From Planktomarina sp. (GTDB lineage Bacteria; Pseudomonadota; Alphaproteobacteria; Rhodobacterales; Rhodobacteraceae): a stretch of DNA of 8,309 nucleotides. Both the position numbers and the translations under genes were made by a program. A model generated the notes under the pieces. It saw nothing but the letters and a program-made list of their open reading frames with translations. It was not told the origin of the DNA and did no database searches. Positions 1 to 5,572 of this stretch are shown piece after piece (the stretch's first letter is position 1; the number at the start of each line of letters is the position of its first letter). The stretch spans positions 1-8,309 of the forward strand of contig JAKMFM010000224.1 in assembly GCA_022425445.1 (NCBI GenBank), given 5' to 3'.

Positions 1-292
1 GATAAGCGGGCCCGCCCAATTCTGCGAGCCCCGCGTCATCTTCTAAAAATGCTTTCAAAGTGACAGGGCTTGCCAAATTGTTTTTGGCGATACGCGCTGC
101 TGCGGTCTCGAATATCCGCGCATGCACCGGATCGTAAAAATGCTCTGCGCGCAAAATTTGAGCGATTCGGTCGAACAGATCGTTATTTGTAAGGATGGCG
201 CCAAGCAATTGTTGCTCGGCCTCGATGGAATGTGGCACGCCAAGAGAGGCCACGTCGCTTGCTGGGGGCTGCAGATTCGCAATCTCGTTCAT
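1..292 (-). CDS. dnaB: Replicative DNA helicase DnaB, N-terminal part (cut by window edge)
   Basis: DnaB is the hexameric ATP-dependent helicase that unwinds DNA at the replication fork and recruits primase. Only the first 97 codons lie in the window; the gene continues past position 1, so the RecA-like ATPase domain is not visible. The visible protein matches the DnaB N-terminal domain: the PHSIEAEQQLLGAIL stretch at about residues 20-34, then HFYDPVHARIFE and, near the edge, the LAELGGPAY motif. The ATG at 292-290 is chosen because a GAGGAG-type ribosome site lies just upstream on the minus strand (about 298-303). It lies downstream of pyrC-pyrE on the same strand, 232 bases after the pyrE stop, with no clear terminator between, so partial co-transcription is possible. 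The upstream gap carries DnaA-box-like sequences. Identity is confident from the N-terminal domain alone. Confidence 0.93.
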   Translation of the reverse strand, partial: MNEIANLQPPASDVASLGVPHSIEAEQQLLGAILTNNDLFDRIAQILRAEHFYDPVHARIFETAAARIAKNNLASPVTLKAFLEDDAGLAELGGPAY

Positions 293-355
293 ATCGGGCT
301 CCTCACCGGGTCACGCATACTGCAAGTCCGGATGTTTGACCATGTAGAACAAATC

Positions 356-505
356 TGTGCATAACCTGCGGATAAGTCACAGGTTGCCTGCTTTCGTTGG
401 GTTATTTTTCGGATCTGCGCTAAATATAGTGGCGCGAAATGACCAATATACTTTGATGCAGGCGGGATTTGTCACGGGCGCCAGCTTGTCCACATTTTGT
501 CCCCA
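356..505. promoter_or_regulatory. Cluster of DnaA-box-like 9-mers upstream of dnaB
   Basis: The 232-base gap between pyrE and dnaB contains TTATGCACA on the minus strand (364-356), an exact fit to TTATNCACA. TTATCCGCA on the minus strand (375-367) and TTGTCCACA on the plus strand (486-494) each differ by one base from TTATCCACA. A weaker TTGTCCCCA follows at 497-505. A six-base inverted repeat, AACCTG 363-368 with CAGGTT 380-385, overlaps the first two. The matches are seen directly; that DnaA binds them, or regulates dnaB through them, is inference. No AT-rich unwinding element stands out, so an origin is not supported. Confidence 0.35.
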
Positions 506-524
506 GGGTTGTCCCAAGAAAACG

Positions 525-1202
525 TTATTTTCCGCGCGCATTTTGCCATTCTTCTGGGGATTTCAAAAAGATTTCCACCTCGCGCAGTGTCTTGCTGTCA
601 AAGGCGCCCTGCGCACGGGCTTCTGCCAAAACGTCCCACCAGGTGCAAAGGTGATGCAAAGTCACCCCATGATCGCCTAAGGTTTTTTCAGTTTGAGGAA
701 AAATTCCGTAATAAAAAATAACCGCCGTATGCGCACAGGTGGCCCCTGTCTCGCGAATGGCATCGACAAAAGAGATCTTTGACCCACCATCCGTGGTCAA
801 ATCTTCCACCAGCAGAACCCTTTGCCCTTCCGACATGTCCCCCTCGATACGGGCATTGCGGCCATAGCCTTTGGGTTTTTTACGTACATAGGTCATCGGG
901 AGCGCCATGCGCTCGGCCACCCAGGCCCCAAATGGGATGCCGGCAGTCTCGCCACCTGCGACATTATCAAACGCCTCAAACCCAGCGTTGCGCATCACCG
1001 TAACGGTAAGAAAATCCATCAACGTGCTGCGAATGCGCGGGAAGGAAATCAATTTCCGACAATCGATATAGGTTGGAGATGGCTTACCGGAGGCTAAAAC
1101 AAAGGGCTCATCGGCATTGAAATGCACGGCTTTAATTTCCAGCAGCATTCTGGCGGTCAACCGCGCGATCTCGCGATGGTCGGGATAGCTTGTTGGTATC
1201 AT
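525..1202 (-). CDS. pyrE: Orotate phosphoribosyltransferase PyrE
   Basis: Cytoplasmic enzyme of de novo pyrimidine synthesis: transfers phosphoribosyl from PRPP to orotate, giving OMP. The 225-residue product shows the N-terminal FVLASGKPSPTYIDCRK motif (about 34-50), the GGETAGIPFGAWVAE segment (83-97), the VRKKPKGYGR mobile catalytic loop (106-115) and the PRPP-binding signature VLLVEDLTTDGGSK (129-142) with its acidic pair E133-D134. Length and motifs fit the alphaproteobacterial form of the family. The ATG at 1202-1200 is chosen because it gives the family length and has an AAGGG-like ribosome site upstream. The same frame stays open to 1556, but that extension would overlap the end of pyrC and shows no family similarity. 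It starts 25 bases after the pyrC stop, so pyrC-pyrE very likely form one operon. Confidence 0.95.
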   Translation of the reverse strand: MIPTSYPDHREIARLTARMLLEIKAVHFNADEPFVLASGKPSPTYIDCRKLISFPRIRSTLMDFLTVTVMRNAGFEAFDNVAGGETAGIPFGAWVAERMALPMTYVRKKPKGYGRNARIEGDMSEGQRVLLVEDLTTDGGSKISFVDAIRETGATCAHTAVIFYYGIFPQTEKTLGDHGVTLHHLCTWWDVLAEARAQGAFDSKTLREVEIFLKSPEEWQNARGK

Positions 1203-1227
1203 GATCAGGGCCCTTTTTGCTATGCGC

Positions 1228-2268
1228 TTAGCTCGACACGGTCCAGTGAAGATCAAAGCCAGGATTAAACAGAGTGACCGGACCGGCGCCCGTATCAATA
1301 TGGGTGGCAAATTGCACAGGAGCACCCTTCGTGAGGGTGATCGTGTCTGCATTCGGTGACAGCCCGTAAAATTGCGCGCCAAAAAGCGCGGTAAAGCCTT
1401 CAAGCCGATCCAGCGCTCTGGCAGCCTCAAAGACTTCTGCCAAACACGACATGGTATTGGTGGCAGAAAACACACCGGCACATCCACAGGCGCTTTGCTT
1501 TGCCTCATCGCTATGCGGCGCGCTGTCGGTGCCGAGGAAATAGCATGGGTTTCCACTTGTGGCCGCGTCCAGCAGGGCGAGGCGGTGGGTCTCGCGTTTG
1601 GCGACAGGCAGGCAATAGTAATGGGGCCTGATGCCGCCGGCCAAAATGTGATTGCGGTTGATGATTAAGTGATGGGTCGTGATGGTAGCTGCGAGCTTGC
1701 CCGGATCAGATTTGGCATAGGCGGCGCCTTCTGCGGTTGTGATATGTTCCATAACCACTTTGAGATCGGGAACACGGCGGCGCAGGGGATCGAGTACCCG
1801 ATCAATGAACACGGCCTCTCGGTCAAAAATATCGATATCCGCATCAGTGACCTCGCCATGCACACACATCGGCATGCCGATCTCGGCCATCTTCTCCAGC
1901 ACAGGCTGCACCTTGTCAAAATCTGTCACGCCACTGGCTGAATTGGTGGTTGCTCCGGCCGGATAGAGTTTTGCCGCCGTGACGAGCCCAGAGGCATGGG
2001 CGGCAGCGAGGTCTTCGGGGTCGGTTTGCTCGGTTAAATAGAGCGTCATGAGCGGTTTGAACCCTGAGCCGGCGGGTAGGGCAGCCAAAATGCGGTTTCG
2101 ATAGGCCGCGGCTTGTGCAGCGGTCACCACCGGCGGAACCAGATTTGGCATGATAATCGCGCGACCAAAATCACGCGCGCTTTCCGGCGCCACGGCTTTC
2201 AGCATCATTCCATCGCGCAGGTGCAGATGCCAATCATCGGGGCGGGTGAGAGTCAAACGATCTATCAT
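1228..2268 (-). CDS. pyrC: Dihydroorotase PyrC (class II)
   Basis: Zinc amidohydrolase of pyrimidine synthesis that interconverts carbamoyl-aspartate and dihydroorotate. At 346 residues it has the length of the E. coli-type (class II) enzyme. Metal and active-site residues are all visible: DDWHLHLRDG with H14 and H16, the lysine that is carbamylated in this family (K100 in TAAKLYPAGATTNS), H137 in MCVHGE, H175 in VMEHITT and D248 in FLGTDSAPHSD. It therefore looks fully active, unlike the PyrC-like pseudo-dihydroorotases that accompany PyrB in some bacteria. The ATG at 2268 starts directly before the RLTLTRPDDWHLHLRDG motif; the ribosome site upstream is weak. First gene of the pyrC-pyrE unit, with a plausible promoter about 45-70 bases upstream. 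Confidence 0.96.
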   Translation of the reverse strand: MIDRLTLTRPDDWHLHLRDGMMLKAVAPESARDFGRAIIMPNLVPPVVTAAQAAAYRNRILAALPAGSGFKPLMTLYLTEQTDPEDLAAAHASGLVTAAKLYPAGATTNSASGVTDFDKVQPVLEKMAEIGMPMCVHGEVTDADIDIFDREAVFIDRVLDPLRRRVPDLKVVMEHITTAEGAAYAKSDPGKLAATITTHHLIINRNHILAGGIRPHYYCLPVAKRETHRLALLDAATSGNPCYFLGTDSAPHSDEAKQSACGCAGVFSATNTMSCLAEVFEAARALDRLEGFTALFGAQFYGLSPNADTITLTKGAPVQFATHIDTGAGPVTLFNPGFDLHWTVSS

Positions 2269-2308
2269 AGCTGCTGTTTAACCGGGCCAGCGGGGCGGTG
2301 CCAGTGCA

Positions 2309-2337
2309 AATTTACCTCAAACATGAGGCGTTTTCAA
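2309..2337 (-). promoter_or_regulatory. Candidate pyrC promoter with a palindrome in its spacer
   Basis: On the minus strand TTGAAA (2337-2332) is followed after 17 bases by TAAATT (2314-2309), a moderate sigma-70 fit that would start transcription near 2302, about 35 bases before pyrC. The spacer holds a perfect inverted repeat, CCTCA 2315-2319 and TGAGG 2324-2328, separated by four bases, which could be an operator. The hexamers and repeat are seen; their function is inferred. Confidence 0.35.
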
Positions 2338-2421
2338 CTCTGCGCGCGCCTCTTGTGTGGCGCGGCGGCAAGACACATGTTAATCATCCAAAAAATTGTC
2401 ACGAAAATAGGAGATGCGCCG

Positions 2422-2718
2422 ATGTTGACCTTTGTCCTGTCTGTGATTGCAGGGTTCGCTACCCCTTTTGTTGAGCCGTTCTTGACCAAGTTGATCCAGC
2501 CGCGTTTAGATGAATTTCTTGTGCATGAGGGTGAATACCGCACGATTACCTTTGTTTTGCTTCTGCTTGGCGTCGCCATCTCCGCGATATTTTCGGGCGT
2601 TATGGTCTCGGCCTTCACGGTTTTGTTTGGTGGGCTGTTGGGACTTTTTGGGGTGCGCTTGTTCCACGCGATCAGATCTTTGATTGATGGCAGTGACAGC
2701 GATTCCCAAGATCGCTAG
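2422..2718 (+). CDS. Small hydrophobic membrane protein, unknown function (98 aa)
   Basis: I do not recognise a family. The 98-residue product has a hydrophobic N-terminal stretch (about 1-22, MLTFVLSVIAGFATPFVEPF), a polar link (23-41) with charged residues, then a long apolar stretch (about 42-82, TITFVLLLLGVAISAIFSG and on through AFTVLFGGLLGLFGV) that is long enough for two membrane passes. The tail is hydrophilic and acidic (DGSDSDSQDR). It is most likely a small inner-membrane protein with two or three segments. The ATG at 2422 is preferred because AGGAG (2408-2412) sits nine bases upstream; an in-frame ATG at 2374 and the open frame back to 2113 have no such support, and the latter overlaps pyrC. 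It is divergent from pyrC, and DUF1127 follows 109 bases later on the same strand. Confidence 0.7.
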   Translation: MLTFVLSVIAGFATPFVEPFLTKLIQPRLDEFLVHEGEYRTITFVLLLLGVAISAIFSGVMVSAFTVLFGGLLGLFGVRLFHAIRSLIDGSDSDSQDR

Positions 2719-2730
2719 AGGCGACCTGAT

Positions 2731-2749
2731 CTATGCAATCACTGCATAG
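2731..2749. repeat. Perfect 7-bp inverted repeat between the membrane-protein gene and the DUF1127 gene
   Basis: CTATGCA (2731-2737) and TGCATAG (2743-2749) are exact reverse complements with a five-base spacer. A run of six T (2761-2766) follows 11 bases later, too far for a textbook terminator. TTGTG (2755-2759) and CACAA (2773-2777) form a second small inverted repeat around that T run. It could be a weak terminator of the upstream gene or an operator for the DUF1127 gene 79 bases downstream; the sequence alone does not decide. Confidence 0.4.
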
Positions 2750-2827
2750 CGGGATTGTGGTTTTTTGCACTGCACAACCCTTTGGATCGTACCTACCTAC
2801 AGGTCAACGAAACTTAGGAGTTTTCAA

Positions 2828-3049
2828 ATGGCAACCATCGTAGACGTCCCACAAGGCAACCGTATCGCCGCTGGTTTGAACCGTGTGTTCAACGGCGTTC
2901 TCAACTTTTTGGTATCGATCAGCACGGCGCAATCGCGAATGCTTCAGATTGAATTTCTCTGCGCTCTGACCGATGAAGAGCTGGCTGAGCGCGGCCTGTC
3001 GCGTCAAGACATCGTGCGCTATGTCTACCGCGACGCCTATTACATCTAA
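2828..3049 (+). CDS. DUF1127-family small protein (73 aa)
   Basis: A short basic/amphipathic protein with the DUF1127 signature in its C-terminal half: RMLQIEFLCALTDEELAERGLSRQDIVRYVYRDAYYI (about 37-73), which carries the family's L-x-D-E-E-L-A-x-x-G-L-x-R-x-D-I pattern. The N-terminal half (LNRVFNGVLNFLVSIS, about 18-32) is likely an amphipathic helix. The ATG at 2828 has AGGAG (2816-2820) seven bases upstream. DUF1127 proteins are widespread in alphaproteobacteria and are often stress-induced; one from Rhodobacter sphaeroides (CcaF1) has been reported as an RNA-binding protein acting in sRNA maturation and RNA turnover. Whether this paralogue does the same is not shown here, and at 73 residues it belongs to the longer members of the family. 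A stem-loop begins at its stop codon, recalling the arrangement in which small RNAs are cut from the 3' end of a DUF1127 transcript. Confidence 0.9.
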   Translation: MATIVDVPQGNRIAAGLNRVFNGVLNFLVSISTAQSRMLQIEFLCALTDEELAERGLSRQDIVRYVYRDAYYI

Positions 3050-3085
3050 GTGAGCTATTGCCTCAGGCGCTGGCCTGATTCACTT
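3048..3085 (+). other. Stem-loop starting at the DUF1127 stop codon
   Basis: TCAGGC (3063-3068) and GCCTGA (3073-3078) form a perfect six-base stem around a GCTG loop. An outer pair, AAGTGA (3048-3053) with TCACTT (3080-3085), closes a larger structure with an unpaired left side of nine bases. No U-run follows, so it is not a standard intrinsic terminator. It may protect the 3' end of the DUF1127 mRNA, act in Rho-dependent ending, or mark a processing site. The pairing is seen; the role is inferred. Confidence 0.4.
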
Positions 3086-3157
3086 GGCCCCGGCATTTGC
3101 CCCTCGGTTAATCTTTCATCATCCATTTGGTTTGCAATTTTTTGCGCCCGCGGCTGT

Positions 3158-3187
3158 CTTGACTATAAACTCCGCGTAACGCCATTT
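3158..3187 (+). promoter_or_regulatory. Possible RpoH-like promoter with no annotated gene
   Basis: CTTGAC (3158-3163) followed by CCATTT (3182-3187) resembles the -35 CTTG and -10 CCAT-type elements used by heat-shock sigma factors in proteobacteria. A transcript would begin near 3194, pointing plus, where no protein gene follows. The fit is moderate and could be chance. Confidence 0.2.
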
Positions 3188-3381
3188 TGGAACAGACCTG
3201 GTGTTGCCACCGGTGCGTGAATATCTGCGATACTCTATTGGCATGCAGAAGCCTTTGCTCAAACAAAGATCCGAGAGGGCATACCTCAAAGAAAACCCGT
3301 CATAAAAGCCATATTCAATATGGGCCTCTGGCAAAAATTATAATTTCAGACCCAGATTGAAACTTTGTGCCTTGATTGGTT

Positions 3382-3390
3382 TGATATAAT
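3382..3390 (+). promoter_or_regulatory. Perfect extended -10 promoter element
   Basis: TGATATAAT matches TGnTATAAT exactly. The -35 region at the right spacing (about 3362-3369) is poor, which is usual for extended -10 promoters. It would initiate near 3397 on the plus strand, about 75 bases before a strong terminator hairpin, and no protein gene lies between. Confidence 0.45.
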
Positions 3391-3396
3391 CGCGCG

Positions 3397-3500
3397 ACGG
3401 TGCTGGGGCGCATACACCCAGGAGGCATCTTTGCCCTTGGCGGTTTTCAGAGGCGGCGCGGTTAGAATGAAAAACTCCCCGCCGAGGCGAGGAGTTTTCA
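3397..3500 (+). ncRNA. Candidate small RNA converging on mdh
   Basis: Inferred from a perfect extended -10 element at 3382-3390 and a strong hairpin at 3471-3498, giving a predicted RNA of about 100 nt. Near its 5' end CTGGG (3403-3407) pairs with CCCAG (3417-3421) around a nine-base loop. An AGGAGG hexamer (3420-3425) overlaps the end of that stem, followed by a mixed, mostly unpaired middle (GGCGG repeats) and the terminator stem. I recognise no known RNA family; it lacks the conserved parts of 4.5S, 6S, tmRNA or RNase P RNA. Read-through of the terminator would make RNA antisense to the 3' end of mdh. The hairpin alone is explained by mdh termination, so the small RNA rests mainly on the promoter; both ends are approximate. 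Confidence 0.35.
3471..3498. terminator. Intrinsic terminator, probably bidirectional, after mdh
   Basis: AAAACTCC (3471-3478) and GGAGTTTT (3491-3498) are exact reverse complements. Inside them CGC (3480-3482) can pair with GCG (3487-3489), so the stem is long and GC-rich at its base-to-loop part. On the minus strand it begins 39 bases past the mdh stop and ends in five U (from A3470-3474). On the plus strand the right arm supplies UUUU. It can therefore end mdh and any plus-strand transcript arriving from 3397. Confidence 0.85.
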
Positions 3501-3536
3501 ATCTTTCGGAGGCGGCGTATGCCGCGACAAGTGCGC

Positions 3537-4499
3537 TTAAGTCAGGCTTTCATCGATCGCCTTGCAGGCCGCAACCAACCCTTTGACTGCATCGACGGAT
3601 TTGTTGAACATCGCTTGCTCATCTTTGTTCATTTGAATGTCGATGACGCGCTCAACGCCGCCGCCGCCGATTACAGTTGGCACGCCGACATACATGCCCT
3701 TCAGGCCCAAAGCGCCATCGACATAGGCCGCACAGGGCAAAACACGCTTTTGATCGCGCAGATAGGCCTCGGCCATTTCAATCGCAGATGTGGCCGGAGC
3801 ATAATAGGCCGAACCTGTTTTGAGCAGCCCGACGATCTCGGCGCCGCCATCGCGGGTGCGCTGGATGATCGCGTCCAGCTTGTCTTGCGTGGTCCAGCCC
3901 ATGCTGACCAGATCGGGCAAGGGGATGCCGCCAACGGTTGAGTAGCGGGCCAGGGGCACCATAGTGTCACCGTGACCACCCAAAACAAAGGCTGTGACAT
4001 CGCGCATTGACACATTGAACTCGAGGCTCAAGAAGTGACGGAATCGCGCGCTGTCGAGCACGCCAGCCATGCCGCAGACCATGTTATGCGGCAGGCCAGA
4101 AAATTCGCGCAGCGCCCAGACCATTGCGTCAAGCGGGTTGGTAATGCAGATCACAAAGGCATTGGGGGCGTGATCGCGGATGCCTTCACCCACAGATTTC
4201 ATGACTTTGAGATTGATTCCAAGAAGGTCATCGCGGCTCATGCCCGGTTTGCGCGGCACACCAGCCGTCACAATGCAAACATCCGCGCCGGCGATATCGG
4301 CGTAAGATTGCGTACCGGACATGGCGGCATCAAAGCCTTCGGAGGGGCCAGATTGTGCGATATCCAAGGCTTTGCCTTGGGGCATGCCTTCCGCAATATC
4401 GAACAGCACGATGTCGCCGAGTTCTTTAAGGGCGGCTAAATGAGCCAACGTGCCACCGATCATACCGGAGCCAATGAGAGCAATTTTGGGTCGTGCCAT
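3537..4499 (-). CDS. mdh: Malate dehydrogenase, NAD-dependent
   Basis: Cytoplasmic TCA-cycle enzyme oxidising malate to oxaloacetate with NAD+. The 320-residue protein is of the LDH-like MDH type usual in alphaproteobacteria. Visible features: Rossmann loop GSGMIG (10-15); D34 ending the second strand, which selects NAD over NADP; substrate arginines R83 and R89 in VPRKPGMSRDDLL; N121 in TNPLDAM; D149 and R152 in GVLDSARFRHF; and catalytic H176 in LGGHGDTMVPL. The ATG at 4499 directly precedes ARPKIALIGSG and has GAGGA (4512-4508) upstream. An in-frame extension to 4670 adds residues with no family match. In many relatives mdh leads an operon with sucCD; here it stands alone, is closed by the terminator at 3471-3498, and is divergent from the malyl-CoA thioesterase gene, whose product supplies malate. 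Confidence 0.96.
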   Translation of the reverse strand: MARPKIALIGSGMIGGTLAHLAALKELGDIVLFDIAEGMPQGKALDIAQSGPSEGFDAAMSGTQSYADIAGADVCIVTAGVPRKPGMSRDDLLGINLKVMKSVGEGIRDHAPNAFVICITNPLDAMVWALREFSGLPHNMVCGMAGVLDSARFRHFLSLEFNVSMRDVTAFVLGGHGDTMVPLARYSTVGGIPLPDLVSMGWTTQDKLDAIIQRTRDGGAEIVGLLKTGSAYYAPATSAIEMAEAYLRDQKRVLPCAAYVDGALGLKGMYVGVPTVIGGGGVERVIDIQMNKDEQAMFNKSVDAVKGLVAACKAIDESLT

Positions 4500-4699
4500 G
4501 GGGATCTTCCTCAAATGTGAATTTGCAAGAGCGGTTACACCCAAATGCGCCGCGTGCCAAGGGAACATCGCGGGAAATCGCATCAGGGCGTGGTGCTCTG
4601 GCCTGTCATCTGGTGGGATTTGCTGCAATGCGGCAAAACACACTTGAATTTTAACTTCGATTGATGGCAATTATGCGCAACATTATTGCGAGGTTAAAA
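4500..4699. promoter_or_regulatory. Divergent control region between mdh and the malyl-CoA thioesterase gene
   Basis: This 200-base gap must hold the promoters of both genes. TTTGC (4619-4623) and GCAAA (4633-4637) form an inverted repeat with nine bases between. CGCAA (4676-4680) and TTGCG (4686-4690) form another with five, the latter reaching the GAGG ribosome site (4690-4693) of the plus-strand gene. I cannot assign clear -35/-10 pairs for either direction. Regulators of the ScfR/RamB type, which control short-chain acyl-CoA metabolism, are known to use TTTGCAAA-like sites, so the first repeat is a candidate operator; this is inference. Confidence 0.4.
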
Positions 4700-5572
4700 A
4701 TGACTCTACGTCCCTATCGTTCTGTTCTTTACATACCGGGCAGCCGGGCGCGTGCGCTCGGAAAAGCCCGCAGCATGCCGGTGGACTCGATAATTTTCGA
4801 CCTCGAAGATGCTGTGGCGATTGAGCAAAAAGCCTCCGCTCGTGAAACTCTCGTCGCCCATCTGTCGGACGGAGGTTATGGGGTTCGTAGTCAAATTATT
4901 CGCATCAATGGGCTAGATACCCCCTGGGTGGCAGAAGATATTATTGCGATTGCCGCAGCCCGACCGGAGGCGGTATTACTGCCCAAGGTCGATAACGCCC
5001 AAATGATTTCGCAGCTCAGCGCAGAGATGGACCGGTATGATGGTTTCGAAAATACTCAAATTTGGGCGATGATGGAAACCCCGCGCGGCATTTTGAATGC
5101 AGCAGAGATTGCTGACGCGCCGCGTATGGGGGGCATGGTCATGGGGACCAATGATTTGGCCAAGGATCTCAACACGCGGTTCGATCCGACGCGCGCGCCC
5201 TTGTTGGCGGCGTTGAGCCACTGTGTCTTAGCTGCAAAAGCGGCCGGAATCGTCATTGTCGATGGGGTTTATAACGTCTTCAAAGACGATGCAGGTCTGC
5301 AGATTGAGGCCGCGCAAGGGCGCGATATGGGCTTTGACGGCAAAACCTTGATTCATCCGGCCCAGGTGGCGATTGCCAATGAGGTCTTTGCACCTACTGA
5401 TTCGGAAATTGATTTGTCTGAGCGGCAAATAGCGGCCTTTGAGGCGGCGACGGCAGAGGGGCTTGGTGTTGCGGTTGTGGATGGGAAAATCGTGGAGAAT
5501 TTGCATATTGAGACCGCTCGCGCCACTTTGGCTAAAGCTGCGATGATTGCAAAACTGGAGGGCACGGCATGA
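4700..5572 (+). CDS. mcl2: (3S)-malyl-CoA thioesterase, CitE-like (HpcH/HpaI aldolase family)
   Basis: Probably hydrolyses (3S)-malyl-CoA to malate and CoA, the step that with malyl-CoA lyase gives net malate-synthase activity in the ethylmalonyl-CoA pathway. The 290-residue protein opens with YRSVLYIPGSRARAL (6-20) and has IIFDLEDAV (31-39), R68 in IRINGLDTPW, LLPKVD (93-98), Mg2+ ligands E126 (MMETPRG) and D152 (MGTNDLAKDL), VDGVYN, and the C-terminal GKTLIHPAQV motif. It is shorter than Mcl1-type lyases (about 318 residues) and lacks their FGPGSR opening; the IPGSRARAL form and the gene order fit R. sphaeroides Mcl2. ATG 4700 is preferred over the in-frame ATG at 4661 because GAGG (4690-4693) precedes it. 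Its TGA overlaps the next ATG by four bases. Lyase activity on a related acyl-CoA cannot be excluded from sequence alone. Confidence 0.85.
   Translation: MTLRPYRSVLYIPGSRARALGKARSMPVDSIIFDLEDAVAIEQKASARETLVAHLSDGGYGVRSQIIRINGLDTPWVAEDIIAIAAARPEAVLLPKVDNAQMISQLSAEMDRYDGFENTQIWAMMETPRGILNAAEIADAPRMGGMVMGTNDLAKDLNTRFDPTRAPLLAALSHCVLAAKAAGIVIVDGVYNVFKDDAGLQIEAAQGRDMGFDGKTLIHPAQVAIANEVFAPTDSEIDLSERQIAAFEAATAEGLGVAVVDGKIVENLHIETARATLAKAAMIAKLEGTA

Larger units (their letters stand above)
3050..3396. other. Non-coding stretch between the DUF1127 gene and the small-RNA candidate
   Basis: No convincing protein gene is present on either strand. A 71-codon minus-strand frame (3334-3119) starts at TTG, has no ribosome site and resembles nothing I know. 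What can be seen: the stem-loop at 3048-3085; TTGACT (3159-3164) and CCATTT (3182-3187) spaced 17 bases, a possible plus-strand promoter; CCATAT/ATATGG (3309-3323), an inverted repeat with a three-base spacer; and AAATTATAATTT (3335-3346), a perfect 12-base palindrome. The last two lie upstream of the extended -10 element at 3382-3390. Confidence 0.5.

Noticed and set aside
356..505. Chromosomal origin of replication
   Set aside because: DnaA-box-like 9-mers are present, but there is no AT-rich unwinding region and no usual origin neighbours such as hemE, parAB or dnaA.
518..532. Terminator hairpin of pyrE (GAAAA/TTTTC around the stop codon)
   Set aside because: Only five A/T-rich pairs, overlapping the stop codon, with no GC stem or U-run; likely chance.
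1203..1556. N-terminal extension of pyrE (open frame from 1556)
   Set aside because: It lies inside pyrC on the same strand in another frame, resembles no PyrE sequence, and the ATG at 1202 gives the family length with a ribosome site.
2113..2421. Long upstream extension of the 98-aa membrane protein (201-aa frame)
   Set aside because: It overlaps the 5' half of pyrC in antisense and the AGGAG site clearly serves the ATG at 2422.
3119..3334. 71-codon minus-strand frame MPEAHIEYGF...
   Set aside because: TTG start, no ribosome site, no recognisable motif; it overlaps palindromes and promoter-like elements instead.
3365..3586. 73-codon plus-strand frame crossing the mdh terminator
   Set aside because: It reads through the terminator hairpin into mdh in antisense. 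AGGAGG at 3420-3425 precedes only a TTG, so a real protein is unlikely.
3519..3941. 140-codon frame antisense to mdh (and similar antisense frames elsewhere, e.g. 5353-6093 and 4035-4439)
   Set aside because: These mirror the codon structure of confident genes on the opposite strand and show no motif or ribosome site of their own.
4500..4670. 57-residue N-terminal extension of Mdh
   Set aside because: The family begins at the ARPKIALIGSG segment; a GAGGA site precedes the ATG at 4499 and the extension occupies the divergent promoter region.
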